A stretch of 64,000 nucleotides of DNA from Roseinatronobacter thiooxidans (GTDB lineage: Bacteria; Pseudomonadota; Alphaproteobacteria; Rhodobacterales; Rhodobacteraceae). Each line of letters begins with the position of its first letter. The first letter of the stretch is position 1. The notes under the pieces were generated by a model. It was not told the DNA's origin, made no database searches, and saw only the letters and a list, made by a program, of their open reading frames with translations. Below are positions 43,305 through 52,170 of this stretch, piece by piece. Location of the stretch: the NCBI RefSeq assembly GCF_001870675.1, contig NZ_MEHT01000044.1:186001-250000 (forward strand). Direction: 5' to 3'. The position numbers and the translations under genes were made by a program.

Positions 43305-44180
43305 ATGGCCCCTGTGAATTACAAACATCTGCGCTATTTTCAGGCCGTCGCCCATGACGGTAACCTGACACGCACCGCGCAGACGCTGAACCTGTCGCAA
43401 TCGGCGCTGTCCACGCAGATCCGCACGCTGGAAGACCGGCTTGGCCATAGCCTGTTTGACAGGGTCGGCCGCCAGTTGGTACTGACCGAGGCAGGGCGCA
43501 TCGCGCTGGATTATGCCGATGCCATTTTCAAGACAGGGGATGAGCTGGTCGCAGTGCTGGCGCAAAGCGGCACAGGGCGGCGGGCGGTGCGGGTGGGTGC
43601 ATTGGCCACGCTGTCGCGCAATTTCCAGCTGGATTTCCTGCGCCCCCTGATTGCGCGTGCCGATGTCGAGGTGATCTTGCGGTCAGGCTCTCAGGCGGAA
43701 TTGCTGGGCGATTTGCAGGCGTTGCGGCTGGACATTGTGCTGACCAACACCCCGCCCCCCCGCGACAGGGCAGCACCTTGGTTGGCACAGAAAATATCCG
43801 AACAGCCCGTAAGCCTGATCGCCACGCCAGAGCTTTGCGCCGCAAACACCGACCTGTCCACCCTGCTGGCGCGAGAGGCGTTGGTGCTGCCCACATTGGA
43901 AACGGGTTTGCGCGCGGGCTTCGACCTATGGGCCGCGCGGCGCGGTTTGCGCCCGCAGATCGCCGCCGAAGTGGATGATATTGCCATGATGCGCCTGCTT
44001 GCGCGCGAAGGGGCCGGAATTGCCGTTCTGCCCCCCATTGCCGTGCGCGACGAGCTGGCCTCTGGCCTGCTGGTCGAGGTGGCGCAAATTGACGGGCTGA
44101 CCGAAAATTTCCACGCCGTCACGCTGTCGCGGCGCTTTCCCAACCCCTTGGTCGATGAATTGCTGCATATGCAGGACTGA
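43305..44180 (+). CDS. LysR-type regulator divergent from dabBA
   Basis: The 291-residue protein has a LysR helix-turn-helix (about 1-64, NLTRTAQTLNLSQSALSTQI) and the periplasmic-binding-protein-like effector domain after residue 90. The N-terminus (VNYKHLRYFQAVAHDGN) is closer to the NhaR-like group than to CbbR. It shares a 97-base AT-rich divergent space with dabBA and is the obvious candidate regulator of inorganic-carbon uptake. The effector is unknown. Confidence 0.85.
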   Translation: MAPVNYKHLRYFQAVAHDGNLTRTAQTLNLSQSALSTQIRTLEDRLGHSLFDRVGRQLVLTEAGRIALDYADAIFKTGDELVAVLAQSGTGRRAVRVGALATLSRNFQLDFLRPLIARADVEVILRSGSQAELLGDLQALRLDIVLTNTPPPRDRAAPWLAQKISEQPVSLIATPELCAANTDLSTLLAREALVLPTLETGLRAGFDLWAARRGLRPQIAAEVDDIAMMRLLAREGAGIAVLPPIAVRDELASGLLVEVAQIDGLTENFHAVTLSRRFPNPLVDELLHMQD

Positions 44181-44242
44181 CACTGCCACGCACCTATGCG
44201 GCAGGGCTTGACGCGCCCGCCCAGAGAGGGCAGTTGCAGCGC

Positions 44243-46093
44243 ATGTTGCGCATACAAGAAATCTCTTATTCCGTCGAAGGCCGCCCCCTGTTCGAGGCGG
44301 CCTCCGCCAATATTCCCGATGGCCACAAGATTGGCCTTGTCGGGCGCAATGGCACAGGCAAAACCACGCTGTTCCGCCTGATCCGGGGCGAGCTGACCTT
44401 GGATGGGGGCACCATCTCGCTACCATCGCGCGCGCGCATTGGCGGGGTCGCGCAGGAAGTGCCGTCATCTTCAACCTCGCTGATCAACACAGTGTTGGAA
44501 GCAGATACCGAGCGCGCCGCCCTTATGGCCGAGGCTGAAACCGCGCAAGACGCAGGCGATATCGCCGCCATTCAGGCGCGGCTGGTCGATATTGACGCGT
44601 GGTCTGCCGAAGGGCGTGCCAGTTCGATCCTGAAGGGATTGGGCTTTGACAGCGCTGCACAACAACGCCCCTGTTCCGATTTCTCGGGCGGGTGGCGGAT
44701 GCGTGTGGCGCTGGCAGGCGTTCTGTTTGCCCAGCCCGACCTGCTGCTGCTGGATGAACCAACCAACTATCTGGACCTTGAAGGTGCCTTGTGGCTGGAA
44801 ACCTATCTGGCCAAATACCCGCATACTGTTATCATCATCAGCCATGATCGCGGGCTTTTGAACCGCGCGGTCGACCATATTCTGCACCTCGAAGACCGCA
44901 AACTGACGCTGTATACAGGCGGCTATGACCGCTTTGCCAGCATGCGCGCAGAGCAACGCGCCGTTCTGGCCGCCGAGGCGTCGAAAGTTGCCGCGCAGCG
45001 CGCCCATATGCAGAAATTCGTGGACCGTTTCCGCGCGCAGGCCACCAAGGCGCGGCAGGCGCAATCGCGCCTGAAAATGCTGGAAAAACTGACGCCGATC
45101 ACGCCGCCGTCAGAAGCCGCGCGCCATGTCTTCACCTTCCCCGCGCCAGAAGAATTGTCGCCCCCGATCCTGCGGCTTGAAGGGGCATCGGTCGGCTATG
45201 GCGGCCCGCCTGTGCTGAAAGGGCTGGACCTGCGCATCGATCAGGACGACCGCATCGCCCTTTTGGGCCGCAATGGTGAGGGGAAATCGACCCTGTCAAA
45301 ACTTCTGGCCGAAAAGCTGGAAGGAAGTGGCACCGTCACCCGCGCGGCAAAACTGCGCGTGGGCTATTTCGCCCAGCATCAGGTGGACGAGCTGGAACTG
45401 GACGAAACACCGCTGCAACACCTGCAACGCGCCCGCCCCGGAGAGGCACCGCCGCGCCTGCGCGCGCGGCTTGCGGGCTTCGGGCTGATGGCTGAACAGG
45501 CGGAAACTGTGGTGCAACGCCTGTCGGGCGGGCAAAAGGCGCGGTTGTCGCTGCTTTTGGCCACGCTGGACGCGCCGCATATGCTGATTCTCGACGAGCC
45601 GACAAACCACCTTGATATCGAAAGCCGCGAAGCGCTGGTCGATGCGCTGACCGCCTATACCGGCGCGGTTGTGCTGGTCAGCCATGACATGCATCTGCTG
45701 TCACTGGTGGCAGACCGGCTGTGGCTGGTGTCTGATGGCAAGGTCACGCCCTATGATGGCGATCTGGAAAGCTACCGCAATTTCCTGTTGTCCAGCACCA
45801 CCAAGCCTGTGCGCGAAAAACCTGCACCCAAGGCCAAACCCCGCGCAACGCGCGACGAGGTTCTGGCCCTGCGCAGTGACTTGCGCAAATGCGAAACCCG
45901 CATCAGCAAACTTGAAGAGATGCGCGACAAGCTGGCGAAGAAACTGGCGGATACAGCGCTGTATGACGATACGCGCCTAAGCGAGTTGCAAGTCTGGCAG
46001 GCCAAATATGCCGAAGTCATGGAAGGGCTGGACCGCGCCGAAGCCATGTGGATGAAAGCACAAGCCGCCTTGGATAGCGCGCAAGCAGACTGA
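44243..46093 (+). CDS. ABC-F family ATPase (YheS/Uup-like)
   Basis: The 616-residue soluble protein has two ABC domains and no membrane segments. Domain 1 has Walker A GRNGTGKTT, signature FSGGWRMRVAL and Walker B LLLLDEPTNYLD; domain 2 has GRNGEGKST, LSGGQKARLSL and LILDEPTNHLD. The linker between them is the charged ABC-F P-site tRNA-interaction motif, and a C-terminal coiled coil follows (about 540-616). ABC-F proteins act on the ribosome; those of this type resolve stalled translation rather than transport substrates. Confidence 0.93.
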   Translation: MLRIQEISYSVEGRPLFEAASANIPDGHKIGLVGRNGTGKTTLFRLIRGELTLDGGTISLPSRARIGGVAQEVPSSSTSLINTVLEADTERAALMAEAETAQDAGDIAAIQARLVDIDAWSAEGRASSILKGLGFDSAAQQRPCSDFSGGWRMRVALAGVLFAQPDLLLLDEPTNYLDLEGALWLETYLAKYPHTVIIISHDRGLLNRAVDHILHLEDRKLTLYTGGYDRFASMRAEQRAVLAAEASKVAAQRAHMQKFVDRFRAQATKARQAQSRLKMLEKLTPITPPSEAARHVFTFPAPEELSPPILRLEGASVGYGGPPVLKGLDLRIDQDDRIALLGRNGEGKSTLSKLLAEKLEGSGTVTRAAKLRVGYFAQHQVDELELDETPLQHLQRARPGEAPPRLRARLAGFGLMAEQAETVVQRLSGGQKARLSLLLATLDAPHMLILDEPTNHLDIESREALVDALTAYTGAVVLVSHDMHLLSLVADRLWLVSDGKVTPYDGDLESYRNFLLSSTTKPVREKPAPKAKPRATRDEVLALRSDLRKCETRISKLEEMRDKLAKKLADTALYDDTRLSELQVWQAKYAEVMEGLDRAEAMWMKAQAALDSAQAD

Positions 46094-46094
46094 T

Positions 46095-47183
46095 TTAGCC
46101 GATCATCATCTGTGCATCGCCCATGCGCTGGTAGTGACGGCAGAGGTGTTGCAAAGCGATGCGCAGTACGATCTTGCCCGAACGCGCGGACCATTCCAAT
46201 GCCTGCTCGGCGGATTCAACCCCTTCCAGATGGCAACAACAGCGCAAGGCCATATCGTCAAGCCCCGGCCCCAAAGCGCGCAGCACCGCCAGAACGCGCA
46301 GGCCCGCTGCCTTTGTGCCCGGTGGTGCGATATTCGGCCCGGGTACGGCGCGATTTTCCAGCGCCTCGATCACGTCTTGCGCCGTTGTCAGCGCCACCCC
46401 CTCTAGCTGGGCCATGACGAAATCTTCGCGCAAGCGTTCCGCCGCCTGCACCAGACGCGGTTCCAGAAACGGGCGGCCAGTCTTGTCACGGCGGCGCGCA
46501 AGCACAGTCACAGGGCTTTCTGCGCCACCATAGCGGATGCGCCCTGCGGGTTGCCCCTCTGGCGCGCCAAAGGGTTGAAAGGCAAGCCCCACTCTGGCGC
46601 AATACCGCCGCAGCGCCGCGCGGCCCGATGCGCTGATGACATAAGAGGCCACGCGCCCCTGATTGCGACAGGTGATCCAGTCATTCAGCGCCATGACTTC
46701 GGCCACGCAACGCTCCATCACCGACACACGCTGGGGCATACCATCGGCGTTTTCGCAGGTTACCACAGCTTTGGGCATATCGGGTGCCACGATCAACAAG
46801 GATTTGGGGCGCAACAGATGCTGCAAATTCTGCATTGCCTGTTGTTCCAGTTCGGGGTCAGGGCGCGGTGTGGTCTGAACTGGTGAATACGGAATCATGG
46901 AAAGAGCACCCCTTTCTGGCAAAGTCTCGGACATGTCGCGCAGCGCATGGTCAAGCCGACGCAGCGCCTCGTCTACAAGCGGGTCATCACGGCGGTTTTC
47001 AAAATGGCGGACATGGCGCAGCACGGTCGAGGCATGGCAGCCGTGATCCTTTCCCAGCGCACGCAGCGACTTGCCCGCGCCCACATGCGACAGATACAAC
47101 CGCGCCCCCACAGGAATCAGATCGGCGCGCGCCTGACCACGGCATGGGGGCGTTTCGCCTGCTATACAGCCCTGCGCAGACAT
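46095..47183 (-). CDS. Helix-turn-helix protein of DUF6456 type
   Basis: The 362-residue protein has an N-terminal helix-turn-helix (KSLRALGKDHGCHASTVLRHVR, split around residues 38-59). After a linker comes a conserved C-terminal domain with NDWITCRNQGRVASYVISASGRAALRR-type sequence and the closing motif LGPGLDDMALRCCCHLEGVE. This is the DUF6456 layout of alphaproteobacterial proteins of unknown function. The ATG at 47183 has AAGGGAG upstream and is preferred to the one at 47213. It is divergent from the DUF6477-like gene and probably a DNA-binding regulator. Confidence 0.68.
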   Translation of the reverse strand: MSAQGCIAGETPPCRGQARADLIPVGARLYLSHVGAGKSLRALGKDHGCHASTVLRHVRHFENRRDDPLVDEALRRLDHALRDMSETLPERGALSMIPYSPVQTTPRPDPELEQQAMQNLQHLLRPKSLLIVAPDMPKAVVTCENADGMPQRVSVMERCVAEVMALNDWITCRNQGRVASYVISASGRAALRRYCARVGLAFQPFGAPEGQPAGRIRYGGAESPVTVLARRRDKTGRPFLEPRLVQAAERLREDFVMAQLEGVALTTAQDVIEALENRAVPGPNIAPPGTKAAGLRVLAVLRALGPGLDDMALRCCCHLEGVESAEQALEWSARSGKIVLRIALQHLCRHYQRMGDAQMMIG

Positions 47184-47380
47184 ATCAGCGCGCGCTCCCT
47201 TCACATAAATCAACCTATAAGTGCGAAAGTTACCTGTTTCTTAACCAGACCTCCGACATGCCCAGAATGGTTACAAATTCCTAAATCCAGTTGAATAAAC
47301 CGTGCGCTGCTTTGGAATCTTGCGCAACACCCCCTGTGGGCATGCGATGATCCGCAGGCTTTTCATTTGGGAACAGACGC

Positions 47381-47725
47381 ATGCATATTGCTCATTCGAC
47401 ATTGGACACACTTATCCGCCCTCGCCTTTTGATTGTGTCAGCGCGCTATGCTTTGCGCGATTACAACCGCGCAAACCGGCTGGCGCGCCTGCTGGGCCTG
47501 CCCATGTCGCAACACCTGCCATCAGCGCATATGGCGCTTGCGCAACTGCTGGAATGCGAGCGCGCGCTGGAACATGCCCGCCGCACGCATGACGCCAGCT
47601 GGTCTGCGGCTGCGCATGTGGCGGTCATGACAGCGCTGCTATACGAGGCCCTGCTGGTCCGGCAGACACAGCCCGGCCGCGCGGGGGAACATGTGCCAGA
47701 GGGGGCAGCGCGCTTAGCCCTGTGA
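47381..47725 (+). CDS. DUF6477-like protein of unknown function
   Basis: The 114-residue helical protein has TLIRPRLLIVSARYALRDYNR (in two parts near residues 10-30), LLECERALEHARRTHDASWSAAAHV and a conserved-looking body matching my recollection of DUF6477 from Rhodobacteraceae. No catalytic motif is visible. It is divergent from the DUF6456-like gene, and its 3' end overlaps the convergent dusA by 12 bases. Confidence 0.6.
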   Translation: MHIAHSTLDTLIRPRLLIVSARYALRDYNRANRLARLLGLPMSQHLPSAHMALAQLLECERALEHARRTHDASWSAAAHVAVMTALLYEALLVRQTQPGRAGEHVPEGAARLAL

Positions 47726-48739
47726 GCCAGGCTCTGTCGCCGCCTGCGCCATTGCCGCAAGTGCGTTGTCCAGCACGTCCAACCCTGCCGCAGGGCGATG
47801 TGCCTGTTCAGACAACACCCGCCGCCAATGGCGCGCGCCCGGCTGGCCTGCGAACAGCCCCAGCATATGCCGCGTGACAGAGGCCAGCTTCGTGCCCCCT
47901 GCCAGCTCTTGGGCGATATAGGGGCGCATCGCGTCCAGCGCGGTGTGAACTGTGGTGGTGGCGGGTTGGCCGAAAACCTCGGCATCTGCGCCAAGCAGCA
48001 GATCGGCGGGGCGCTGATAGGCGGCGCGGCCAATCATGACCCCATCCAGCCCCTGATCCAGAAACGCCCGCGCCTGCGCCAGAGAGGTGATGCCGCCATT
48101 GATGCTGATGCGCAGATGCGGAAAGCTGGCCTTCATCGCCAGAACCAAAGGGTAGTCCAGCGGCGGTATCTCGCGGTTATCCTTGGGGGACAGGCCCTGC
48201 AACCACGCCTTGCGGGCATGAATGGTGACATCTTCAACGCCTGCCCGTGACACGGTTTCCAAAAACCGCGGCAGGGCCTCGGCGGGGTCTTGTTCATCCA
48301 CGCCGATGCGACATTTGACGCTGATCCGCGCGGGGCTGGCGGCCAGCATCGCAGCACATATCTCGCCCACAAGAGCAGGCCGGGTCATCAGCACGGCCCC
48401 GAAACACCCCGATTGCACCCTGTCAGAGGGACAGCCGCAATTCAGGTTGATCTCGTGATAGCCTGCCTCCCACCCTAAACGCGCGGCCTGCGCCAGTTCG
48501 GCCGGGTCCGACCCGCCCAGTTGCAACACCAGCGGGTTTTCCTTGGGGTCATGCTTCAGCAAATGCAGCGCACCCCCGCGCACCAGCGCAGGTGCCGTGA
48601 CCATTTCGGTGTAAAGCTGGGTATGGCGCGATAATTGGCGGTGAAAATACCGGCAATGTCGGTCTGTCCAATCCATCATCGGCGCGACGCTCAGGCGCGA
48701 TGATGTCAGGCCCGCCAAATCCGGTGTGGTATCTGCCAT
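47714..48739 (-). CDS. dusA: tRNA-dihydrouridine synthase DusA
   Basis: The 341-residue flavoenzyme reduces uridine to dihydrouridine in the tRNA D-loop (U20/U20a). It has the FMN-barrel start SVAPMMDWTDRHCRYF (residues 16-31), the LNCGCPSDRVQSGCFGA segment with catalytic Cys in NCGCPS, the TIHARKAWLQGLSPKDNR motif (two pieces) typical of DusA, and ISINGGI. It is transcribed separately from the TRAP transporter genes downstream of its promoter region. Confidence 0.95.
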   Translation of the reverse strand: MADTTPDLAGLTSSRLSVAPMMDWTDRHCRYFHRQLSRHTQLYTEMVTAPALVRGGALHLLKHDPKENPLVLQLGGSDPAELAQAARLGWEAGYHEINLNCGCPSDRVQSGCFGAVLMTRPALVGEICAAMLAASPARISVKCRIGVDEQDPAEALPRFLETVSRAGVEDVTIHARKAWLQGLSPKDNREIPPLDYPLVLAMKASFPHLRISINGGITSLAQARAFLDQGLDGVMIGRAAYQRPADLLLGADAEVFGQPATTTVHTALDAMRPYIAQELAGGTKLASVTRHMLGLFAGQPGARHWRRVLSEQAHRPAAGLDVLDNALAAMAQAATEPGSQG

Positions 48740-48863
48740 ATCTGCGGCTTTCCGTTCTGCCTTGCGCGGCTTTGGGGCGTTATCATTTGATCCGCCCCAT
48801 ACCGCGAGTTTCGCTGCATGTGCAAGGCGGCCATATTGCGCCTAGCGCATAGGGGGTCGCGGT

Positions 48864-50252
48864 TCAGAACAGAACCGATGGCAGCCAAAGCACCAGCCCC
48901 GGGAAGATGAACAGCAGCGCTATTGCAACAATTTGCAGAAACACAAACGGGATTGCCCCCTTGTAGATCATGCCGGTGCTGACCGAATTGGGCGCAACGC
49001 CGCGCAGATAGAACAGCGAGAAGCCGAAAGGCGGCGTCAGAAAGGATGTCTGCAAATTCACCCCGATCATCACCCCCAGCCAGACAGGGTCTACCCCAAG
49101 CAGCAGCAATGTCGGCGCAGTGATTGGCAGCACGATGAAGATGATCTCGAATGTGTCAAGGATAAAGCCCAGCACGAACATGATCAGCATGACCACAATC
49201 ATCGCCCCCATCGCGCCGCCGGGCATCGAGGTCAGGAATTCGCGCACCAGATTGTCGCCGCCCATCTGGCGGAAGACGATGGCAAAAACCGATGCGCCAA
49301 ACAGGATGATGAATATCATCGAGGTAATGACAGCCGTGCGCCGCGCCACTTCGGTAAAGACAGAGACCGACAACCGCCAGCGCATGGCTGCCAGAACTGT
49401 CGCACCAACGGCGCCCACGGACGCAGCCTCGGTGGGGGTGGCGATGCCGCCAAGGATCGAGCCCAGCACTGCGGTGATCAGCAGCAAGGGCGGGATCAGC
49501 GCAAACAGGATTTCTTTCCAAAGGCCCTGTCGCTCTTCTGGGGGGACTGGTGTTGCGGGGCAGCTTTCAGGGTCGAAAACTGCCTTGAACAGGATATAGC
49601 CAATATACAGCGCAACCAGCAGCAAGCCGGGGATCATCGCGCCTGCGAAAAGATCACCCACTGACACTGTCTTGGGGGCGAAATTCCCAAGGCTCATCTG
49701 CACCTGAGAGTTCATGCCCGCGATCATATCGCCCATGAAGATCAGCACTGTGGATGGCGGAATGATCTGCCCCAGCGTGCCAGAGGCGCAAATCGCCCCG
49801 CTGGCCAGTTTGGGGTCATAGCCTGCGCGCAGCATTGCGGGCAGCGAGATCAGACCCATTGTCACCACAGTCGCGCCCACAACCCCTGTCGAGGCGGCCA
49901 GAAGCGCGCCCACAAGGATAACCGAAATCCCAAGCCCGCCGCGCATATTGCCAAACAGCCGCCCCATAGTGGACAATAACTGCTCGGCAATGTTGCTGCG
50001 CTCCAGCATCACACCCATGAAAATGAACAAGGGCACGGCCACCAGCACTTCGTTAATCATGTAGCCGGTATAGCGGCCGGCCAAAGCGCGCAGGTTCGAC
50101 ATGTCGAACACGCCGAAATACAGGCCCATATAGGCAAACAGCACGGAGGTGCCCGCCAGCGTAAAGGCCACGGGAAAACCAATCAGCAAGAAGCCGATCA
50201 CCGCAAAGAACATCAGCCCCGCAAGGATTTCGCCAATCAGCACAGGATCCAT
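48864..50252 (-). CDS. dctM: TRAP transporter large permease DctM
   Basis: The 462-residue membrane protein has twelve or more helices and the DctM pattern: FLLIGFPVAFTLAGTSVLF, VPLFIFMGVMLERSNIAEQLL, STGVVGATVVTMGLISLPAML and GTLGQIIPPSTVLIFMGDM. It is the sodium-coupled transport subunit for an organic acid presented by DctP. Its ATG lies one base after the dctQ stop (TGACATG), so translation is coupled. Confidence 0.95.
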   Translation of the reverse strand: MDPVLIGEILAGLMFFAVIGFLLIGFPVAFTLAGTSVLFAYMGLYFGVFDMSNLRALAGRYTGYMINEVLVAVPLFIFMGVMLERSNIAEQLLSTMGRLFGNMRGGLGISVILVGALLAASTGVVGATVVTMGLISLPAMLRAGYDPKLASGAICASGTLGQIIPPSTVLIFMGDMIAGMNSQVQMSLGNFAPKTVSVGDLFAGAMIPGLLLVALYIGYILFKAVFDPESCPATPVPPEERQGLWKEILFALIPPLLLITAVLGSILGGIATPTEAASVGAVGATVLAAMRWRLSVSVFTEVARRTAVITSMIFIILFGASVFAIVFRQMGGDNLVREFLTSMPGGAMGAMIVVMLIMFVLGFILDTFEIIFIVLPITAPTLLLLGVDPVWLGVMIGVNLQTSFLTPPFGFSLFYLRGVAPNSVSTGMIYKGAIPFVFLQIVAIALLFIFPGLVLWLPSVLF

Positions 50253-50253
50253 G

Positions 50254-50811
50254 TCAGGCTGTCTCCGTATCGTATTTGTATTTGTAATCGTCCGGAACCA
50301 GATCGTAGCGCCCCGCAATGATCAGGATCGAGCGGATCGCCATTGCCACGCCTTGCAGCGCGATAACGACTGCGAGAACCAGAATAAAGCTTTTCAGCAC
50401 CCAAAGGCCCGGCATGCCGCCGATATTGGCCGAGGCCTCTCCCAGCCGCCAGGAGCGCTGCACGAAGGTGAAACAATAACTCCAGACCACCCAAGCGAAT
50501 GGCATCAGGAAAATGCACACGCCCAGCAGGTCCAGCCATGCTTTGCGCAGGGTCGAGGCGGGGCGGTAAAAAATGTCCACCCGCACATGATCATTGCGAT
50601 ACAGCGCATAGCCCGCCACGGCGGTAAACATCACCCCGTTCAGCCATGGGTAGAGGTCTTGCATCCACAGGCGGGTATTGAGGAACAGATAGCGTTCCAC
50701 CACCACCGCGAAACAGACCAGCACAATGGCCACGGACAGCCACATGAACAGGTTTCCGATTGCGCGGTTCATCAGATTGATCAGGCGCATCAGATAGGAA
50801 AGCGCAATCAT
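50254..50811 (-). CDS. dctQ: TRAP transporter small permease DctQ
   Basis: The 185-residue protein has four membrane helices and the DctQ motif MVFTAVAGYALYRNDHVRVD-like region (MFTAVAGYALYRNDHVRVDI, residues 66-85), characteristic of the small subunit. It pairs with DctM in the transporter. It is separated from dctP by 105 bases that include a strong hairpin. Confidence 0.93.
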   Translation of the reverse strand: MIALSYLMRLINLMNRAIGNLFMWLSVAIVLVCFAVVVERYLFLNTRLWMQDLYPWLNGVMFTAVAGYALYRNDHVRVDIFYRPASTLRKAWLDLLGVCIFLMPFAWVVWSYCFTFVQRSWRLGEASANIGGMPGLWVLKSFILVLAVVIALQGVAMAIRSILIIAGRYDLVPDDYKYKYDTETA

Positions 50812-50846
50812 GTCATCCTCCGGCGGACGGATTCAGGTGAACAAGA

Positions 50847-50869
50847 GGCCCCGGATCAAGTCCGGGGCC
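50847..50869. repeat. Intercistronic palindrome between dctP and dctQ
   Basis: GGCCCCGGA and TCCGGGGCC arms with a short TCAAG centre form a stable hairpin. It is of the dispersed CCCCGGATCAAGTCCGGGG type common in alphaproteobacterial genomes. Lying within the transporter operon, it could protect the dctP message and attenuate the permease genes. Confidence 0.75.
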
Positions 50870-50916
50870 GTGTCGTGTCGGTAGGACGTGTCAGCTACAG
50901 CCAACCGGCCTGTTGA

Positions 50917-52026
50917 TCAACCAAGATCCGAAACATCAAAATATTTCAGACGGGCCTGCGCGAATGTCAGATCCGTATTCTCGGTGCGCGTGCGCAGCAG
51001 GTTCAGGTTCTGGACAAAGCTTTCTGCTGTCGCTTTGGTTTTCGCGTCGGAACTGTCGAGGATCTCGATCAGCAATTCGCGCGATGCGGCAGCACCGGCT
51101 TCCAGAATGCTCTCGGGCCAGTCGTTATGCACAGTCACTCCATGGTTTTCGACCATGTCATTCAGGGCAATAGGATCATTGGCATAGAATTCGGACGGCA
51201 CCTGATCATATTCTGCCTGACAGGCATCGCGGATGATCGCTTGCAGGTTCGAGGGCAGTTCCTGATACTTGGCCTTGTCCACAACCAGCTCTGTCGCCAG
51301 ACCCGGCTCGATGAAGGACGAGGTGTAGTAATGCTTGCGCACCTGATGGAAGCCCAGCGCGCGGTCATTATAGGGGCCAACGAATTCTGCTGCATCCAGC
51401 GCACCCGATTGCAGGGCTGCGAAAATCTCGCCGCCCGCAAGGTTGGTGACCGATGCGCCCATTTTCTGCCAGACCTGACCGCCAAGACCGGGTGTGCGGA
51501 AACGCATGCCCTGAATATCGTCAATCCCGCCCAGTTCGTTCTGGAACCAGCCACCAGCCTGTGTGCCGGTATCACCCGACAGAAAGGCCTGAACACCGAA
51601 ATCATCATAGATGTCGTCATACAGTTCCTGACCGCCCAGATAGCGCACCCAAGCCGCCAACTCGCGCGAGGTCATGCCGAAGGGCACGCCCGTGAAGAAG
51701 GACAGGCCGACCGACTTGTTCTGCCAGTAATACGCCGCGCCGTGGCTCATTTCCGCCGAGCCGTCGATCACGGCGTCCAGCGATTGCAGCGCGGGCACCA
51801 TTTCGCCTGCGGCGAAGACTTCTACAGTCATGGCACCATCTGCGGCCGCGTTGATCCGGTCGGCCACGCGCTGTGCGCCCGTGCCCAGACCGGGGAAATT
51901 GCGCGGCCATGTTGTGACCATGCGCCATGTGATGCGCCCTTGCGCAACTGCGGGTGCCGCCAGACTAGTGGCCGCTGCCGCGCCGCCACCCAGCGCCGAG
52001 GTTTTCAAAAAAGAACGACGATCCAT
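50917..52026 (-). CDS. dctP: TRAP transporter substrate-binding protein DctP (TakP-like)
   Basis: The 369-residue protein starts with a twin-arginine-like signal (MDRRSFLKTSALGGGAAAAT) and an AxA cleavage region near residue 28. It is a DctP-family periplasmic receptor (WRMVTTWPRNFPGLGTGAQ; AGEMVPALQSLDAV; GLGGQVWQKMGASVTNLAGGEI region). Similarity is to the TakP/mannitol-chloroaromatic branch, which binds 2-oxo acids or similar carboxylates. GGAGG lies six bases before the ATG. It is first in the operon and normally the most highly expressed. Confidence 0.9.
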   Translation of the reverse strand: MDRRSFLKTSALGGGAAAATSLAAPAVAQGRITWRMVTTWPRNFPGLGTGAQRVADRINAAADGAMTVEVFAAGEMVPALQSLDAVIDGSAEMSHGAAYYWQNKSVGLSFFTGVPFGMTSRELAAWVRYLGGQELYDDIYDDFGVQAFLSGDTGTQAGGWFQNELGGIDDIQGMRFRTPGLGGQVWQKMGASVTNLAGGEIFAALQSGALDAAEFVGPYNDRALGFHQVRKHYYTSSFIEPGLATELVVDKAKYQELPSNLQAIIRDACQAEYDQVPSEFYANDPIALNDMVENHGVTVHNDWPESILEAGAAASRELLIEILDSSDAKTKATAESFVQNLNLLRTRTENTDLTFAQARLKYFDVSDLG

Positions 52027-52170
52027 GTATACCTCCCATGGGATTTTTCCTACCTGTACCCTCTCGGGCCGGCGCAGGATTAAAAGCACAGTGCGCCCAT
52101 ACTGTGAACCATTTTCTTTATCGATTTTCTGTGAAACCTGCCAAAAACAGGATAAATTTATGGGAAAGCT

